Source of the DNA: Fuerstiella marisgermanici
Lineage (GTDB): Bacteria > Planctomycetota > Planctomycetia > Planctomycetales > Planctomycetaceae
Length of the DNA: 64,000 nt
Direction: 5' to 3'
NCBI RefSeq assembly: GCF_001983935.1
Contig: NZ_CP017641.1
Span: 3,782,001-3,846,000 of the forward strand
The position numbers and the translations under genes are program-made. The stretch's first letter is position 1; each line of letters begins with the position of its first letter. Positions 1 to 8,844 of the stretch are shown here, piece by piece. Under the pieces are notes generated by a model. That model saw nothing but the letters and a program-made list of their open reading frames with translations. It was not told the origin of the DNA and did no database searches.

Positions 1-89
1 TGAGCGAGCGTAGCCTCCCGATAGTAAAACTGCAGGCCTGACAAAAGCCGGCAGACGTATGCCCGTACAATTACAGACACGTCATCACC

Positions 90-2501
90 ATGCCCGGCGA
101 ACTGGATCAACATCACGCCCTTCTCGAAGACGTCTGTGACGAATTTCAGCGGAAGTTGCTCGCCGGTGAAAAAGTCACGATCTCCTACTATTGCGACCAG
201 TACCCAGAGATGTCTGCAGAGCTTGGAGCCGCTCTGACGGCACTGCAGGCACTTTTCAGGACCGCTCAAGCCGATGCCATTCCGGACTCCATCAACGGGT
301 GTCAGATCCTGCGCTCAGTCGGCAGTGGGGGGATGGGCGTTGTCTACGAAGCAAGACATCCGAAAATTTCCCGACGAGTTGCGATCAAGGTTCTGCACGA
401 CAGTCGGCAGGCGCCACACGAACAAAAGATAAGATTCGTGCGAGAGGCGGAGGTCGTCTCGCGGCTGGATCACGATCACATCGTTCCGCTACTGGATGTC
501 GGGGAAGACGACGGTGTAATGTTCCTGTCAATGCCGTACATCCATGGGACGAGTCTCGATCGAACCCTGGAAGTCTCCGAAGGTGCCACACACGACAAGC
601 ATATCGCAACGTTAGACACTCTGCTCCCATTGGTTGAAGACGGTGACGCAGATATCTATCGAAGGGTGGCGGTCACGGGAGCCGTGATTGCGGATGCACT
701 TCAGCATGCTCATGACAAGGGGGTCATTCATCGAGACATCAAGCCTGCGAACCTGTTGATTGATGAAAATCGTCGGGTCTGGGTCACCGACTTCGGCCTG
801 GCAAAGCTTAATAGTGCTACGGACGACCTGAGTCTGGGACCTCAAACGATCGGCACACCGCGATACATGGCTCCTGAGCAAATCCGCGGGCAGGCCGACG
901 AGCGAAGCGATGTCTATTCGTTAGGGGTGACATTGTTTGAGCTTCTTGCGGGGACCAGGGCGTGGCCGACAAAAGATTCAGGGCAACTCACAAGCGAACG
1001 GAACGGCCTGGATCTGCCGGATCTCAATCAGCAGTGTCCGGCTGTCCCTCGTATTCTTGCAGATATCGTCATGACAGCCTGTGCTTCAAACCCGGCAGAA
1101 AGGTTTCAGTCTGCTGGCGAACTTCGTGACGTATTGCAGCGATACGTCGACGGTTGTGCTGTGCCGGATCGCAGAATTAACCGACGCAACAGGGTAGGCC
1201 GGGTTTTTCTAAGGCGAAGTCATCTGCTACTTGGATGTGTCGTTGTGTTTCTGGCTGGCGGCATTGTCTCGTCAACTCATTGGAGCCCCGATAAGCAGCC
1301 GATCAAACTGGTTACGAGCTCACCCCCGGTTGAACTGCGTGCGGCGGAGTTAACCGCCACCGAGAACCAAACGCATGTAGGTTCAGTCATTCCAATCATG
1401 CATCGCCATGCAGGGCTGATTATCTGGGCAATCGTCGGTGGCCCTGATTGCGAGCAGTTTGACATCGACCGTTCCAATGGTGAGCTCAGGTTTGTCTCGC
1501 CGCCGAACTACGAAGCCCCTCGGGATTTCGACACCGACAACCGGTATGAAGTAGATATCTCCGTCGCATCGTCTGGATGCCACGAAACGGTGGCAGCTAC
1601 AGTTCGTGTAAGCGATGCGAATGAGCCGCCAGTGATTCAATCTGTCAGAGATGTTCTCACTTTGGAACTCAATGAGGACTTCACTGTGCGAGGGCTTCCG
1701 CTCCCCGCAACTGATCCGGAACATGATCTGTTGTGCTGGGCACTGTCAGGGCGTGACCACGAGAAATTTCAGCTGCACCGACTTAGCGGTCGCATCAGCT
1801 TGTTGCCAGCCGGCGCGAACCCGGTTCGCAATTACGAATTTGAAATCATGGCCACTGATCAGGCAGCGCCTCGACTGCAATTGGTCGGAGTCAATGCTGA
1901 CAGCGAGAAACTGGTATTGATCTCGCCTGAAAGCGACGGGATTTTACACACAGGGATTTCAGCTACCGGTTTGCGAGCTGTCGCCACTCCAGACGGTCGA
2001 ACGTTTTTTCACGTTCATGAGCTGCCGTCAGGGCCAGCACTTCGTCGCTCAATACGGGACAGCAGCGGGAATTTTCAGACGATCGTGTTGAATTCAAATT
2101 GTAACGCCCTGAGACACATCGACGCCTTGGCGACCGAAGATGGAGTTCACTTTCACGCGCGGCGAACAGTACGTGGCACAGGGGAGTTTGTCGAACTAAA
2201 CCTGGTAAATGGATTTGATGTGATGGAGACACGTGTTGTTGACTTACCAGCTGCATATCTAGACAGTCAAGACTTTGCAGTGCTGACGAACGGCGATGCT
2301 CAGCTACTGCAGTTATCCGCTGGCCGCGCTCAAATAGCTGAAGCCTCACTGCGGGCGAATGCAGGCCTTCTACCACTGCTCTGGTGTCGCAAAGACATCC
2401 CTGCCGGTACCAAGATTGTCGGCATCGTCAGTTGGATGGAGCCAGCGGGGGCTACAGGTGGTGCCCGCGACGTCAGGACTGTTCGGCTTATCAGGCGGTA
2501 G
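90..2501 (+). CDS. Transmembrane Ser/Thr protein kinase with cadherin-like C-terminal region
   Basis: An 803-residue protein. The kinase domain spans about residues 70-350: glycine loop GSGGMG near 78-83, VAIK lysine at 100, catalytic HRD with D216, DFG at 234-236, and MAPEQ in the activation segment. The first 65 residues resemble the short leader common on planctomycete kinases. One hydrophobic segment lies near residues 383-405. The exterior part (about 415-610) has cadherin-like modules, recognisable by NEPP and by acidic repeats such as ATDPEHD. The remaining C-terminus has no recognised fold. The family phosphorylates Ser/Thr of target proteins, and the exterior part presumably senses or binds a surface ligand (inference). 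Its 3' end overlaps the convergent surface-protein gene by 11 bp. Confidence 0.93.
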   Translation: MPGELDQHHALLEDVCDEFQRKLLAGEKVTISYYCDQYPEMSAELGAALTALQALFRTAQADAIPDSINGCQILRSVGSGGMGVVYEARHPKISRRVAIKVLHDSRQAPHEQKIRFVREAEVVSRLDHDHIVPLLDVGEDDGVMFLSMPYIHGTSLDRTLEVSEGATHDKHIATLDTLLPLVEDGDADIYRRVAVTGAVIADALQHAHDKGVIHRDIKPANLLIDENRRVWVTDFGLAKLNSATDDLSLGPQTIGTPRYMAPEQIRGQADERSDVYSLGVTLFELLAGTRAWPTKDSGQLTSERNGLDLPDLNQQCPAVPRILADIVMTACASNPAERFQSAGELRDVLQRYVDGCAVPDRRINRRNRVGRVFLRRSHLLLGCVVVFLAGGIVSSTHWSPDKQPIKLVTSSPPVELRAAELTATENQTHVGSVIPIMHRHAGLIIWAIVGGPDCEQFDIDRSNGELRFVSPPNYEAPRDFDTDNRYEVDISVASSGCHETVAATVRVSDANEPPVIQSVRDVLTLELNEDFTVRGLPLPATDPEHDLLCWALSGRDHEKFQLHRLSGRISLLPAGANPVRNYEFEIMATDQAAPRLQLVGVNADSEKLVLISPESDGILHTGISATGLRAVATPDGRTFFHVHELPSGPALRRSIRDSSGNFQTIVLNSNCNALRHIDALATEDGVHFHARRTVRGTGEFVELNLVNGFDVMETRVVDLPAAYLDSQDFAVLTNGDAQLLQLSAGRAQIAEASLRANAGLLPLLWCRKDIPAGTKIVGIVSWMEPAGATGGARDVRTVRLIRR

Positions 2502-3618
2502 GTCGATTGTTGCTGGACTGGCCGTTTCCACCATTCAGTCCATGGGCGTATGCCTTGCTGTTCCCGAAACCAAAGGCATACGCATTTCCGTGCTCCTGAC
2601 CTACTGCTGGTCCAACGTTGTTGTCATTGTCGTCCACAGGTTGCTCTGCCGGTGCAGACACGTTTACTCGCACTGTAGCAGTGGAAGATAATTCGCCGTC
2701 AGTGATAGCGTAAACAAAGTAGTCAACGCCAGAAAAACCATCGTCCGGAGTATACGTGAGGCGACCGTCCGCTTCCTTCACGACGGTCCCGTTCAGAGGC
2801 TGACCGACCGAGAGAATCGCAACGGCGTCGCCGTCCGGGTCGCTATCGTTGCTGAGGACGTTGATCAGAGCTTTCGTTCCAAAGGCGGTCACGACCTGAT
2901 CATCTACCGCCACCGGTCCGTTGTTTGGCGGTTCGGACGCGTCATCCGGTACTGAGTCGTCAACAATATCTCCGTTGGAACCGAACCATACGCTCTCCGT
3001 CAGGATCTGACTGTCGTCCATCAGGAAGGCCAGCGACTGCATAAGCTCTGTTGCCGAGTTCAGACGCGTGCTGATCGAGAAGATGAAGTAGTCTGTGAGT
3101 TCAGCTAGTTCTCCAGATTCCAGCTTGGCGTCGCCGTCATCCAGCCACAGTTTCAAATCAGCAAATTCAGCAATTTCAACCAGGCCATTTCCATCGCTGT
3201 CGAAGGCAGCCAGTTCGTCATAGCCGTTGCCGTAGAGATTCGCGTCATTTCCAATCAACGCTGAACCATCAATCTCGCTACCAGTGACCTTCGCTGCATC
3301 AATCAGAATTCCGTCTCCTGTCCCGTCTATCCATTCGATGGCCTCCAGAATTCCGTCGCCGTCAATATCGAACTCAACCAACAACCCAAGGCTTGCAATG
3401 CCGGACTTATCCTGAGCAGTCGTCTCGCCAGTTACCTCGGCGGCGCCGCTATCGTCGAGGTCAAAGATCAACACGGAGTGGACGTCGATGTCTGAAGTCG
3501 ATTGTGCATCGACGCCGGATGCGGACATGAGCATAAGTGGTTCCAACGTTTCGATCACGCATCTTGAGTTATGTTCTGGCATCGTGTGTATCCGTATCGA
3601 GGGCGCAATTTCATTCAC
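2491..3618 (-). CDS. LEPR-motif surface protein with calcium-type motifs and a VCBS/cadherin-like domain
   Basis: A protein of 375 residues from a GTG start, or 363 from the internal ATG at 3582, which gives a more typical leader. Near the N-terminus is the planctomycete LEPR-type motif (IETLEPLMLMSAS). EF-hand or dockerin-like acidic loops follow (DIDGDGI, DSDGNGLVEIAEF) around residues 80-165. A bacterial Ig/cadherin-like module (VAVDDQ, NVLSNDSDPDGD) covers about 240-320. The C-terminus is a glycine/asparagine-rich tail. This architecture suits an exported, calcium-stabilised surface protein. No catalytic motif is visible. It is convergent with the kinase gene, sharing 11 bp across both stop codons. 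Confidence 0.8.
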   Translation of the reverse strand: MNEIAPSIRIHTMPEHNSRCVIETLEPLMLMSASGVDAQSTSDIDVHSVLIFDLDDSGAAEVTGETTAQDKSGIASLGLLVEFDIDGDGILEAIEWIDGTGDGILIDAAKVTGSEIDGSALIGNDANLYGNGYDELAAFDSDGNGLVEIAEFADLKLWLDDGDAKLESGELAELTDYFIFSISTRLNSATELMQSLAFLMDDSQILTESVWFGSNGDIVDDSVPDDASEPPNNGPVAVDDQVVTAFGTKALINVLSNDSDPDGDAVAILSVGQPLNGTVVKEADGRLTYTPDDGFSGVDYFVYAITDGELSSTATVRVNVSAPAEQPVDDNDNNVGPAVGQEHGNAYAFGFGNSKAYAHGLNGGNGQSSNNRPTA

Positions 3619-4293
3619 CTTGACACTTACATACTGTCACCCAACTGATAGATTTTTCAGCATGCCCCTGAACGTTTGACCAAGGATGGCGGGTAGTCAC
3701 GCCGGATAGTGCCGGAAGTAGAAAACTGCCGACATGACCTGATGCTGTTTTGCAACCTACCTGAATCGTGGGGCAAACCTCCGTCACGATTCCGGTGCAG
3801 ACGAAATTGCGATTCTTTCGCGGCGTCTCACTGACCTGCGTCCGAAGCTCAATAAAAAACGCTCGTGGGTTCTTGCCGTGCTGGGGATGTAGTAGCCGCA
3901 GCTGATCTGTGTCGCATCTCCGGCAGCGTGACTTCGATTCAGTAGATTGCCGGACCTCAGGGACGCCACGAACGCTGCACAAATGTGGGGATTTCTACCC
4001 AACCCATCGTCTTTGCATGCGTAAGGGCTAGCCCATCATGCACCGCAGTTTCAACGCTTGGCTGCCGTGGGGCGACGACAACGCGTCATTCCGAAAATCC
4101 CGACGTCGCCAGCAATAATTTTCCTTTTCCACCGCCGGAATTCTGCAACAAATGCGTCTTGACATGCCGATTGTCGCACATATCCCACTGACGTGCCGTA
4201 ACGCACTTTATCTGGGCCCCGCCATCATATTGGGATGTCCTTTGGACCAGCAGCGCCGGAAGTTGAAGCAGGCCGGTTCAATTTTGGAGCATC
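3619..4293. other. Intergenic, no supported gene
   Basis: About 675 bp between divergent genes. Short open frames on both strands lack family motifs and convincing ribosome sites. Promoters for the flanking genes are expected here, but no box is clear enough to call. Confidence 0.5.
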
Positions 4294-4716
4294 GTGCAAA
4301 TTATGGGTGACTCAAACAAGCAGGTTCGACTCATCAATCGCCTGCGGGACAAGGGACCAATCCGAGTTCTGGTGGCGGACGACGAACCAGTAATCCGTCG
4401 CATAGTCTGCGTGTTTCTTAAAGAAATCGGTTACCCGACTACGGAAGTCGAAACCGGCCTGGAACTCATTGATGCCGTCGCAAATCACAACCATGATCTA
4501 ATCTTGACCAATGTCGAAATGCCAGGAATCAACGGTTTAGATGCTGTTGCGCGCGTCCGTAAACAGGAACTTCTTACCGGCACGCGTACTCCAATAATCG
4601 TTATGTCGTCCAGCTACGATCGCAGCCTATGTATGGAAGCAGGCGCTGACGACTTCATTCGCAAGCCAATCGTTGCCGAACGGCTGTTTGAGACGATTGA
4701 CCGCGTACTGACGTAG
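4294..4716 (+). CDS. Stand-alone response-regulator receiver domain, phospho-acceptor Asp replaced by Asn
   Basis: A CheY-like single-domain protein of 140 residues. It has the acidic pair D29-D30, the S/T position at S105 (IIVMSSS) and the conserved lysine K124 (FIRKP). The usual phosphorylated Asp in the beta3 strand is N73 (LILTNVEMPG). Canonical receivers carry Asp there, so phosphorelay through this residue is not expected unless the Asn is deamidated. It may act as a constitutive or ligand-type pseudo-receiver. The start is GTG at 4294, with GGAG a few bases upstream; ATG at 4303 is the alternative. No histidine kinase lies beside it. Confidence 0.88.
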   Translation: MQIMGDSNKQVRLINRLRDKGPIRVLVADDEPVIRRIVCVFLKEIGYPTTEVETGLELIDAVANHNHDLILTNVEMPGINGLDAVARVRKQELLTGTRTPIIVMSSSYDRSLCMEAGADDFIRKPIVAERLFETIDRVLT

Positions 4717-5043
4717 GCAATTCGTGTCGCATGGCCGTGAATGCCTCCAGACAGTCCAAAGCGTGGACCATACCGCCTGGATCAGCCCGTAGCAGGCCAA
4801 ACCGTCTCGCCGGCCGGACTCACCCCGCAGATTGCTGTAGCGTTCTTGTCCGTTTGATGCCTTTTTGACTCGTCTGGACAAATGTGTGTTGCCACCGTGC
4901 AACAGATCCGCAGACGTCTCCGAATAACCGGAAGCGGACCGGGCTGTGGGGAAATAAAACTCTCGTAATACGGCAAGTCCTAACATCCACGCACGACATT
5001 GAGAGATAGCGTTGTGAAGGGCATGCAACATGAGAGCAACACC

Positions 5044-5502
5044 ATGAGAAATTCAGACACCGCCTCGCGGCGAAACCAAAAGCGTAACTTCCGCCGGGGA
5101 GCTGCCATGGTAGAAATGGCCGTCTGCTTCCCAATCTTCATGCTGATTCTGCTCGGAATCATGGAGTTTGGTCGCGCGCTAATGGTTTCCCAGCTCTTAG
5201 CGAGCGCCTCCCGCGAAGGTTGCCGCACTGCCATCGTGGATGGTTCGACAAACTCCGATGTCGAAACAAAAGTGAAGAATCACGTCACGTCCATGGTTGG
5301 CTGCTTAGCATCTGATGTCACTGTTGAAATTGTTGTGACGTCAATCCAAACGGGCAACGAAATTGCGAGCCTGGCAGTTGCCGAACAACGAGACTTGATC
5401 GAGATTGATGTGACCGTCCCGTTTAATTCGATCAGCTATTCGGGCGGCCGATTCCTGAACGGGCAAACAATACGCGGACAATGCGCAATGCGCAAAGAGT
5501 GA
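5044..5502 (+). CDS. TadE-like pilus-assembly pseudopilin family protein
   Basis: A 152-residue protein from ATG 5044; a TTG at 4999 would add 15 residues. The N-terminus is basic and followed by the TadE-type prepilin segment RRGAAMVEMAV and one hydrophobic helix (about residues 20-42), then FGRAL and a small globular region with two Cys. TadE-like proteins are minor pseudopilins of the tight-adherence (Flp) pilus or related secretion apparatus, inserted in the inner membrane. It is followed 58 bp later by a secreted protein and then by a TadG-like gene, so the three likely form one transcription unit. The ATPase and secretin genes of a full Tad locus are absent from the window. Confidence 0.85.
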   Translation: MRNSDTASRRNQKRNFRRGAAMVEMAVCFPIFMLILLGIMEFGRALMVSQLLASASREGCRTAIVDGSTNSDVETKVKNHVTSMVGCLASDVTVEIVVTSIQTGNEIASLAVAEQRDLIEIDVTVPFNSISYSGGRFLNGQTIRGQCAMRKE

Positions 5503-5560
5503 CTCTGTTCCCCTTTTCAAATCAACACCATCTGACAACTTATCCTGCAAGGGGAGCAAC

Positions 5561-6286
5561 ATGGAAATGTCATTCAAATGCTTATCGTGCGTCGTAGCAC
5601 TCAGCATATGCGGCGAGGCAGTAGCGCAGGACGAGGCGACGACAGAACCGCCGTTTGATCCCACGGCGATTGTACGCGTCGAAGAGGATTGGATTGCCTA
5701 TATCCGAAATCCTGATGAAGCAGTTGGAGCGCCTCAAATCGTTAATGTTATTTCCGCTAACCAGTCTACGGACGGCGTTTTCGGAATGGTCGAAATTAAC
5801 CACCAAAGCAAGCCCCAATTCAGGAGTGGCGGCTTTCAGGTGCAGACATGGATCGGCGAAACGAACCATGCAATCGTGTTTTCGGAAGAAGTTGGGCCGC
5901 TGCGAAACAACTATGACAAGATGACCTACACCGTTGGTCTGTCACTCTCGGCAGACAAATTTCAGGTCTCCATCAGTAACGGCCGTTCACGAACATGGGG
6001 GAAATTTGCTCAGACTCCGGTGATGGCAACCGCTCCACGAGGCAGCCTGACCATGGCGGACTATTCACCACAGTTTTCCGTCGATAACACAACCGTCAAC
6101 GTAGGCGCTCACCGTGTTGAGCTGATTTATCAGCAACGCGTACGTTACTACGCGGCAGAAGGGCTTGTGTACACCGATGAGACACCGCGTGTGATTCATC
6201 GGTACCAGGAAGTCGTCCAGTATGTTTCACTTGAGGACTATGAGAAAAACCTGAGTGAGTTCAACATCGACATTACCTCACAATAA
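5561..6286 (+). CDS. Secreted protein of unknown function in the TadE/TadG cluster
   Basis: A 241-residue protein with a signal peptide (hydrophobic residues 5-20, cleavage likely after AVAQ), preceded by a strong site AAGGGGAGCAAC before the ATG. The mature part has alternating beta-type sequence without a family I recognise, and no catalytic motif is visible. Its position between TadE-like and TadG-like genes suggests a periplasmic or surface role with the pilus-type apparatus (inference from context). Confidence 0.72.
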   Translation: MEMSFKCLSCVVALSICGEAVAQDEATTEPPFDPTAIVRVEEDWIAYIRNPDEAVGAPQIVNVISANQSTDGVFGMVEINHQSKPQFRSGGFQVQTWIGETNHAIVFSEEVGPLRNNYDKMTYTVGLSLSADKFQVSISNGRSRTWGKFAQTPVMATAPRGSLTMADYSPQFSVDNTTVNVGAHRVELIYQQRVRYYAAEGLVYTDETPRVIHRYQEVVQYVSLEDYEKNLSEFNIDITSQ

Positions 6287-6364
6287 GGGGCATGAGGGCG
6301 GCAAGCGGTTGAAGGGTTTATCAATATTCAGAGTTTCATTCACGTCATCTTATGAGTCACCATC

Positions 6365-7624
6365 ATGTGCACCTACAAAGCAAATCCTAAGCGATCATTG
6401 ACTGGCCGGAAGCACCTGGACCGTCGAGGAGTAATTCTGGTGTTCGCGGCTGTTATGCTGTTGATCTCTTTTGCATTCGCCGCGTTTGTCGTCGATTTTG
6501 GTATGGTAACGCTCACGAAGGGCCAGATGCAGAATGCTGCCGATTCTGCTGCCCATGCCGCAACGCTTGAGATTGCGAGGTCTTTCGGCCCCGGCAATGA
6601 GCTTACAGTTGATCAAGCGGAAAGCATCGCTCGTGCACGGGCCGTTGAGATGATTTCGAAGTTCCGAACTGGTGATGTTGCGGCCACGGACGCGCATCAG
6701 GTTCGCGACATTCGAGTCGGCAGGCGGTCATGGAACGACTCTGATAAGGAGTGGGAAGACGAGTGGGGCGTGTCACCGTACAACATGGTCGAGGTTACGG
6801 TCAGGAGAACGAACACTGACACCACCGCATTGCCAATGACGTTTGCAAAGCTTCTGGGACGTGAAAACTTCGAACTGACCACCACCTCCGTTTACGCTCT
6901 CCAGCCCGGAAACGGATTCACACTGCCGCCCGGTACTCCACCTTCGGACACAATTCACCTGCTTCCGATCGCACTTGATCTGGGATCATGGTCAAACCTG
7001 CTGGATCAAGTGTATGGGACCAGCACGTCGTCGGCATGCGGAAACGTTGGGACTGGGCAGGGCGCCAACGCGAATTCGTTTGACGATGAGTACGCGTGGA
7101 ATGCCAATGACCGGGTTGTGGAAGCGGACGAATCAGATGGAATCCTCGAAATCAACATCTATCCGGACCTCAACAGTGGGCTGGCTCCAGGGAATCGCGG
7201 CACGGTAGACCTCGGCCACGCAGGAAACAGCACCTCGGACCTGAAACGACAGATTCGCTACGGACTCAATTCATACGATCTGTCGTTCTTTCCAAACAAC
7301 AGGATTACGTTCGATTCGAGTGGAGCCCTGTACCTGAACGGAGATACCGGAATAAGTGCCGGCATCAAAGATGCGCTTGAAGATATCATTGGCCAGGTTC
7401 GCGCTATTCCCATCTTCATTTCCGTTACTGGTCAGGGAAACAACGCGACGTACACGATTGTTAAGTTCGTGGGTGTCCGCATCATGGGCGTGAAACTTAC
7501 CGGCGGGCCAAACTCTCGACACCTCACAGTTCAGCCAGCCGTGTTCTCTGACTCGCACGTCCTCCGCGGCGACCTGAGCGTCAATGTCGACTCAATTCTG
7601 AGCCAGCCCGTTCCCGTCCACTAG
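6365..7624 (+). CDS. TadG-like protein
   Basis: A 419-residue protein. The N-terminus has the TadG/TadE-like anchor (RRGVILVFAAVMLL, residues about 19-50) followed by the conserved KGQMQNAADSAAHAATLE motif typical of TadG-family proteins. The exterior portion (about 100-419) is beta-rich and lacks an obvious von Willebrand domain. TadG-like proteins are membrane-anchored accessory proteins of tight-adherence pili. The last 55 codons occur a second time at 10.75-10.91 kb, fused to another gene. The stop lies inside the 3' end of the antisense PEP-CTERM reading frame (33-bp overlap). Confidence 0.87.
   Translation: MCTYKANPKRSLTGRKHLDRRGVILVFAAVMLLISFAFAAFVVDFGMVTLTKGQMQNAADSAAHAATLEIARSFGPGNELTVDQAESIARARAVEMISKFRTGDVAATDAHQVRDIRVGRRSWNDSDKEWEDEWGVSPYNMVEVTVRRTNTDTTALPMTFAKLLGRENFELTTTSVYALQPGNGFTLPPGTPPSDTIHLLPIALDLGSWSNLLDQVYGTSTSSACGNVGTGQGANANSFDDEYAWNANDRVVEADESDGILEINIYPDLNSGLAPGNRGTVDLGHAGNSTSDLKRQIRYGLNSYDLSFFPNNRITFDSSGALYLNGDTGISAGIKDALEDIIGQVRAIPIFISVTGQGNNATYTIVKFVGVRIMGVKLTGGPNSRHLTVQPAVFSDSHVLRGDLSVNVDSILSQPVPVH
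7455..7618 (+). repeat. Direct repeat copy 1 (3' end of tadG-like gene)
   Basis: This 164-bp stretch matches 10746-10909 with no gaps and about 18 mismatches by eye. It encodes the C-terminal end of the TadG-like protein and is probably the source copy. Confidence 0.9.
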
Positions 7625-8581
7625 TTCCTTATCTGGTATCGAAGCATTCGTTGAAAAAGTCAGCCGAGACCGGCGTCTGCGATGTCCTGCCATGGCGGCG
7701 ATAAATATGCCGGTAAGCAATGTGGCCGGACCTGGCTCTGGAACAGGCGTGCCTGCGATCCCCATAGAAAAATCGAGCGATCGGGGAGCAAAATTCGTGG
7801 TGTTGGCACTCCAAAACAGGAAGCTGTTGTCGTTGTTCGTGAAAGGTTCTCCAATTGAGTTGTCTTTGAACGTTGCTGTGTTGTAAGACGCCAGAACCCC
7901 GGAACCCGCATCGCCGACAACGGGGGACACCGACAGCCAGTAACGCCCCGGGGCCAGCGCAACATTCAAACCCGCAACCTCAATTTTGAACTCACTCGAA
8001 TAAGGATTCCCAGGGCGCCCGGTGAGCATTTGCGTGGCACCACTCGTCCCGCCAGCGATCAACGTGCCTCCGTTTCCCGCTGAAACGCCGCTGCGAATCG
8101 CCCACGAAGCCTGTGTAATCCCCGAAACATTCATCGAGTTGTTTGACCAGACTCGGTTCACAATCCAGGTGGAGATAGGCGTGCAAACAGGCCCACTACA
8201 AGCTGGTCATTCGGCAAAGTCGAATCACGCAGTTCAAGCTCTACAACAGCAGGAGCTGCCTGCCTTACGCCTCCCCATCACCGTTGGCTCTCAGGAGTTA
8301 CGTGAAGAGCAAACGGTGACGGCGAGACGACGGCAGGGCAAACGAGGTGGGACCGGTTGCGCGCCGATGGTGGGGCCATTTTGCGCGCCTATCTCCATCC
8401 AGGGGCGATCGACGACAAAGTCGTCGTAAATGTTTGCCGATCCGAGATTTGTTGATTCGAAGTTAATCGTGGCGTTTGTGGATCTTCCCCGGCTGTCGCC
8501 GTTATACCACAAAATCGCGTCCGCTTTCGCAGGAGGCAAGACGAGGCACAATAGGCAGATCGCTGTTGAGTACTGGAACAT
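7592..8581 (-). pseudogene. PEP-CTERM exported protein gene split by a MITE-like insert
   Basis: Two in-frame pieces of one gene lie on either side of the insert at 8170-8397. The 5' piece starts at ATG 8581 with a signal peptide (MFQYSTAICLLCLVLPP). It runs to the Trp of DRPW. The 3' piece resumes with IVNRVWSNN and continues through repeated beta sequence to the sorting signal VPEPGPATLLTG, a hydrophobic segment and RRRR. Removing the insert and one copy of the 6-bp duplication gives a continuous frame of about 251 residues. PEP-CTERM proteins are processed by exosortase at the outer envelope. About 25 unusual residues follow the Arg cluster because the frame runs into the antisense of the tadG 3' end, so the native stop may also have been lost. 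Confidence 0.82.
8170..8397. mobile_element. MITE-like insertion, 228 bp, 6-bp target duplication
   Basis: The ends are imperfect inverted repeats beginning TGGAGATAGGCG(T/C)GCAAA, at 8170-8194 and 8373-8397. TCCAGG flanks the element on both sides (8164-8169 and 8398-8403). No transposase frame fits inside, so it is non-autonomous or a deletion derivative of a larger element. Its excision restores the PEP-CTERM reading frame exactly. The parent element is not in this window. Confidence 0.82.
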
Positions 8582-8844
8582 GGAAAGCCTCAATTGTGAC
8601 TGCAGGACAGAGAAAACGTGTGCAGAACATGCAGCATCCAAGGTATCGTTTACGCTGTGACCGGGCTTTCTGCATACGTCACAGATGGTCCTGGGCACCT
8701 ATAGCCGTGTCAAGCTCTACATCTCCAATCACGACAGCGCTGCCGACCGACTCAGACGTTGAACATGCTGCCAGCTTATTTGAAGTTTCTGCTAATGGAT
8801 GCAACGATCAGCGAAACAAAGACATCACCAGAGGAGTTCACATC

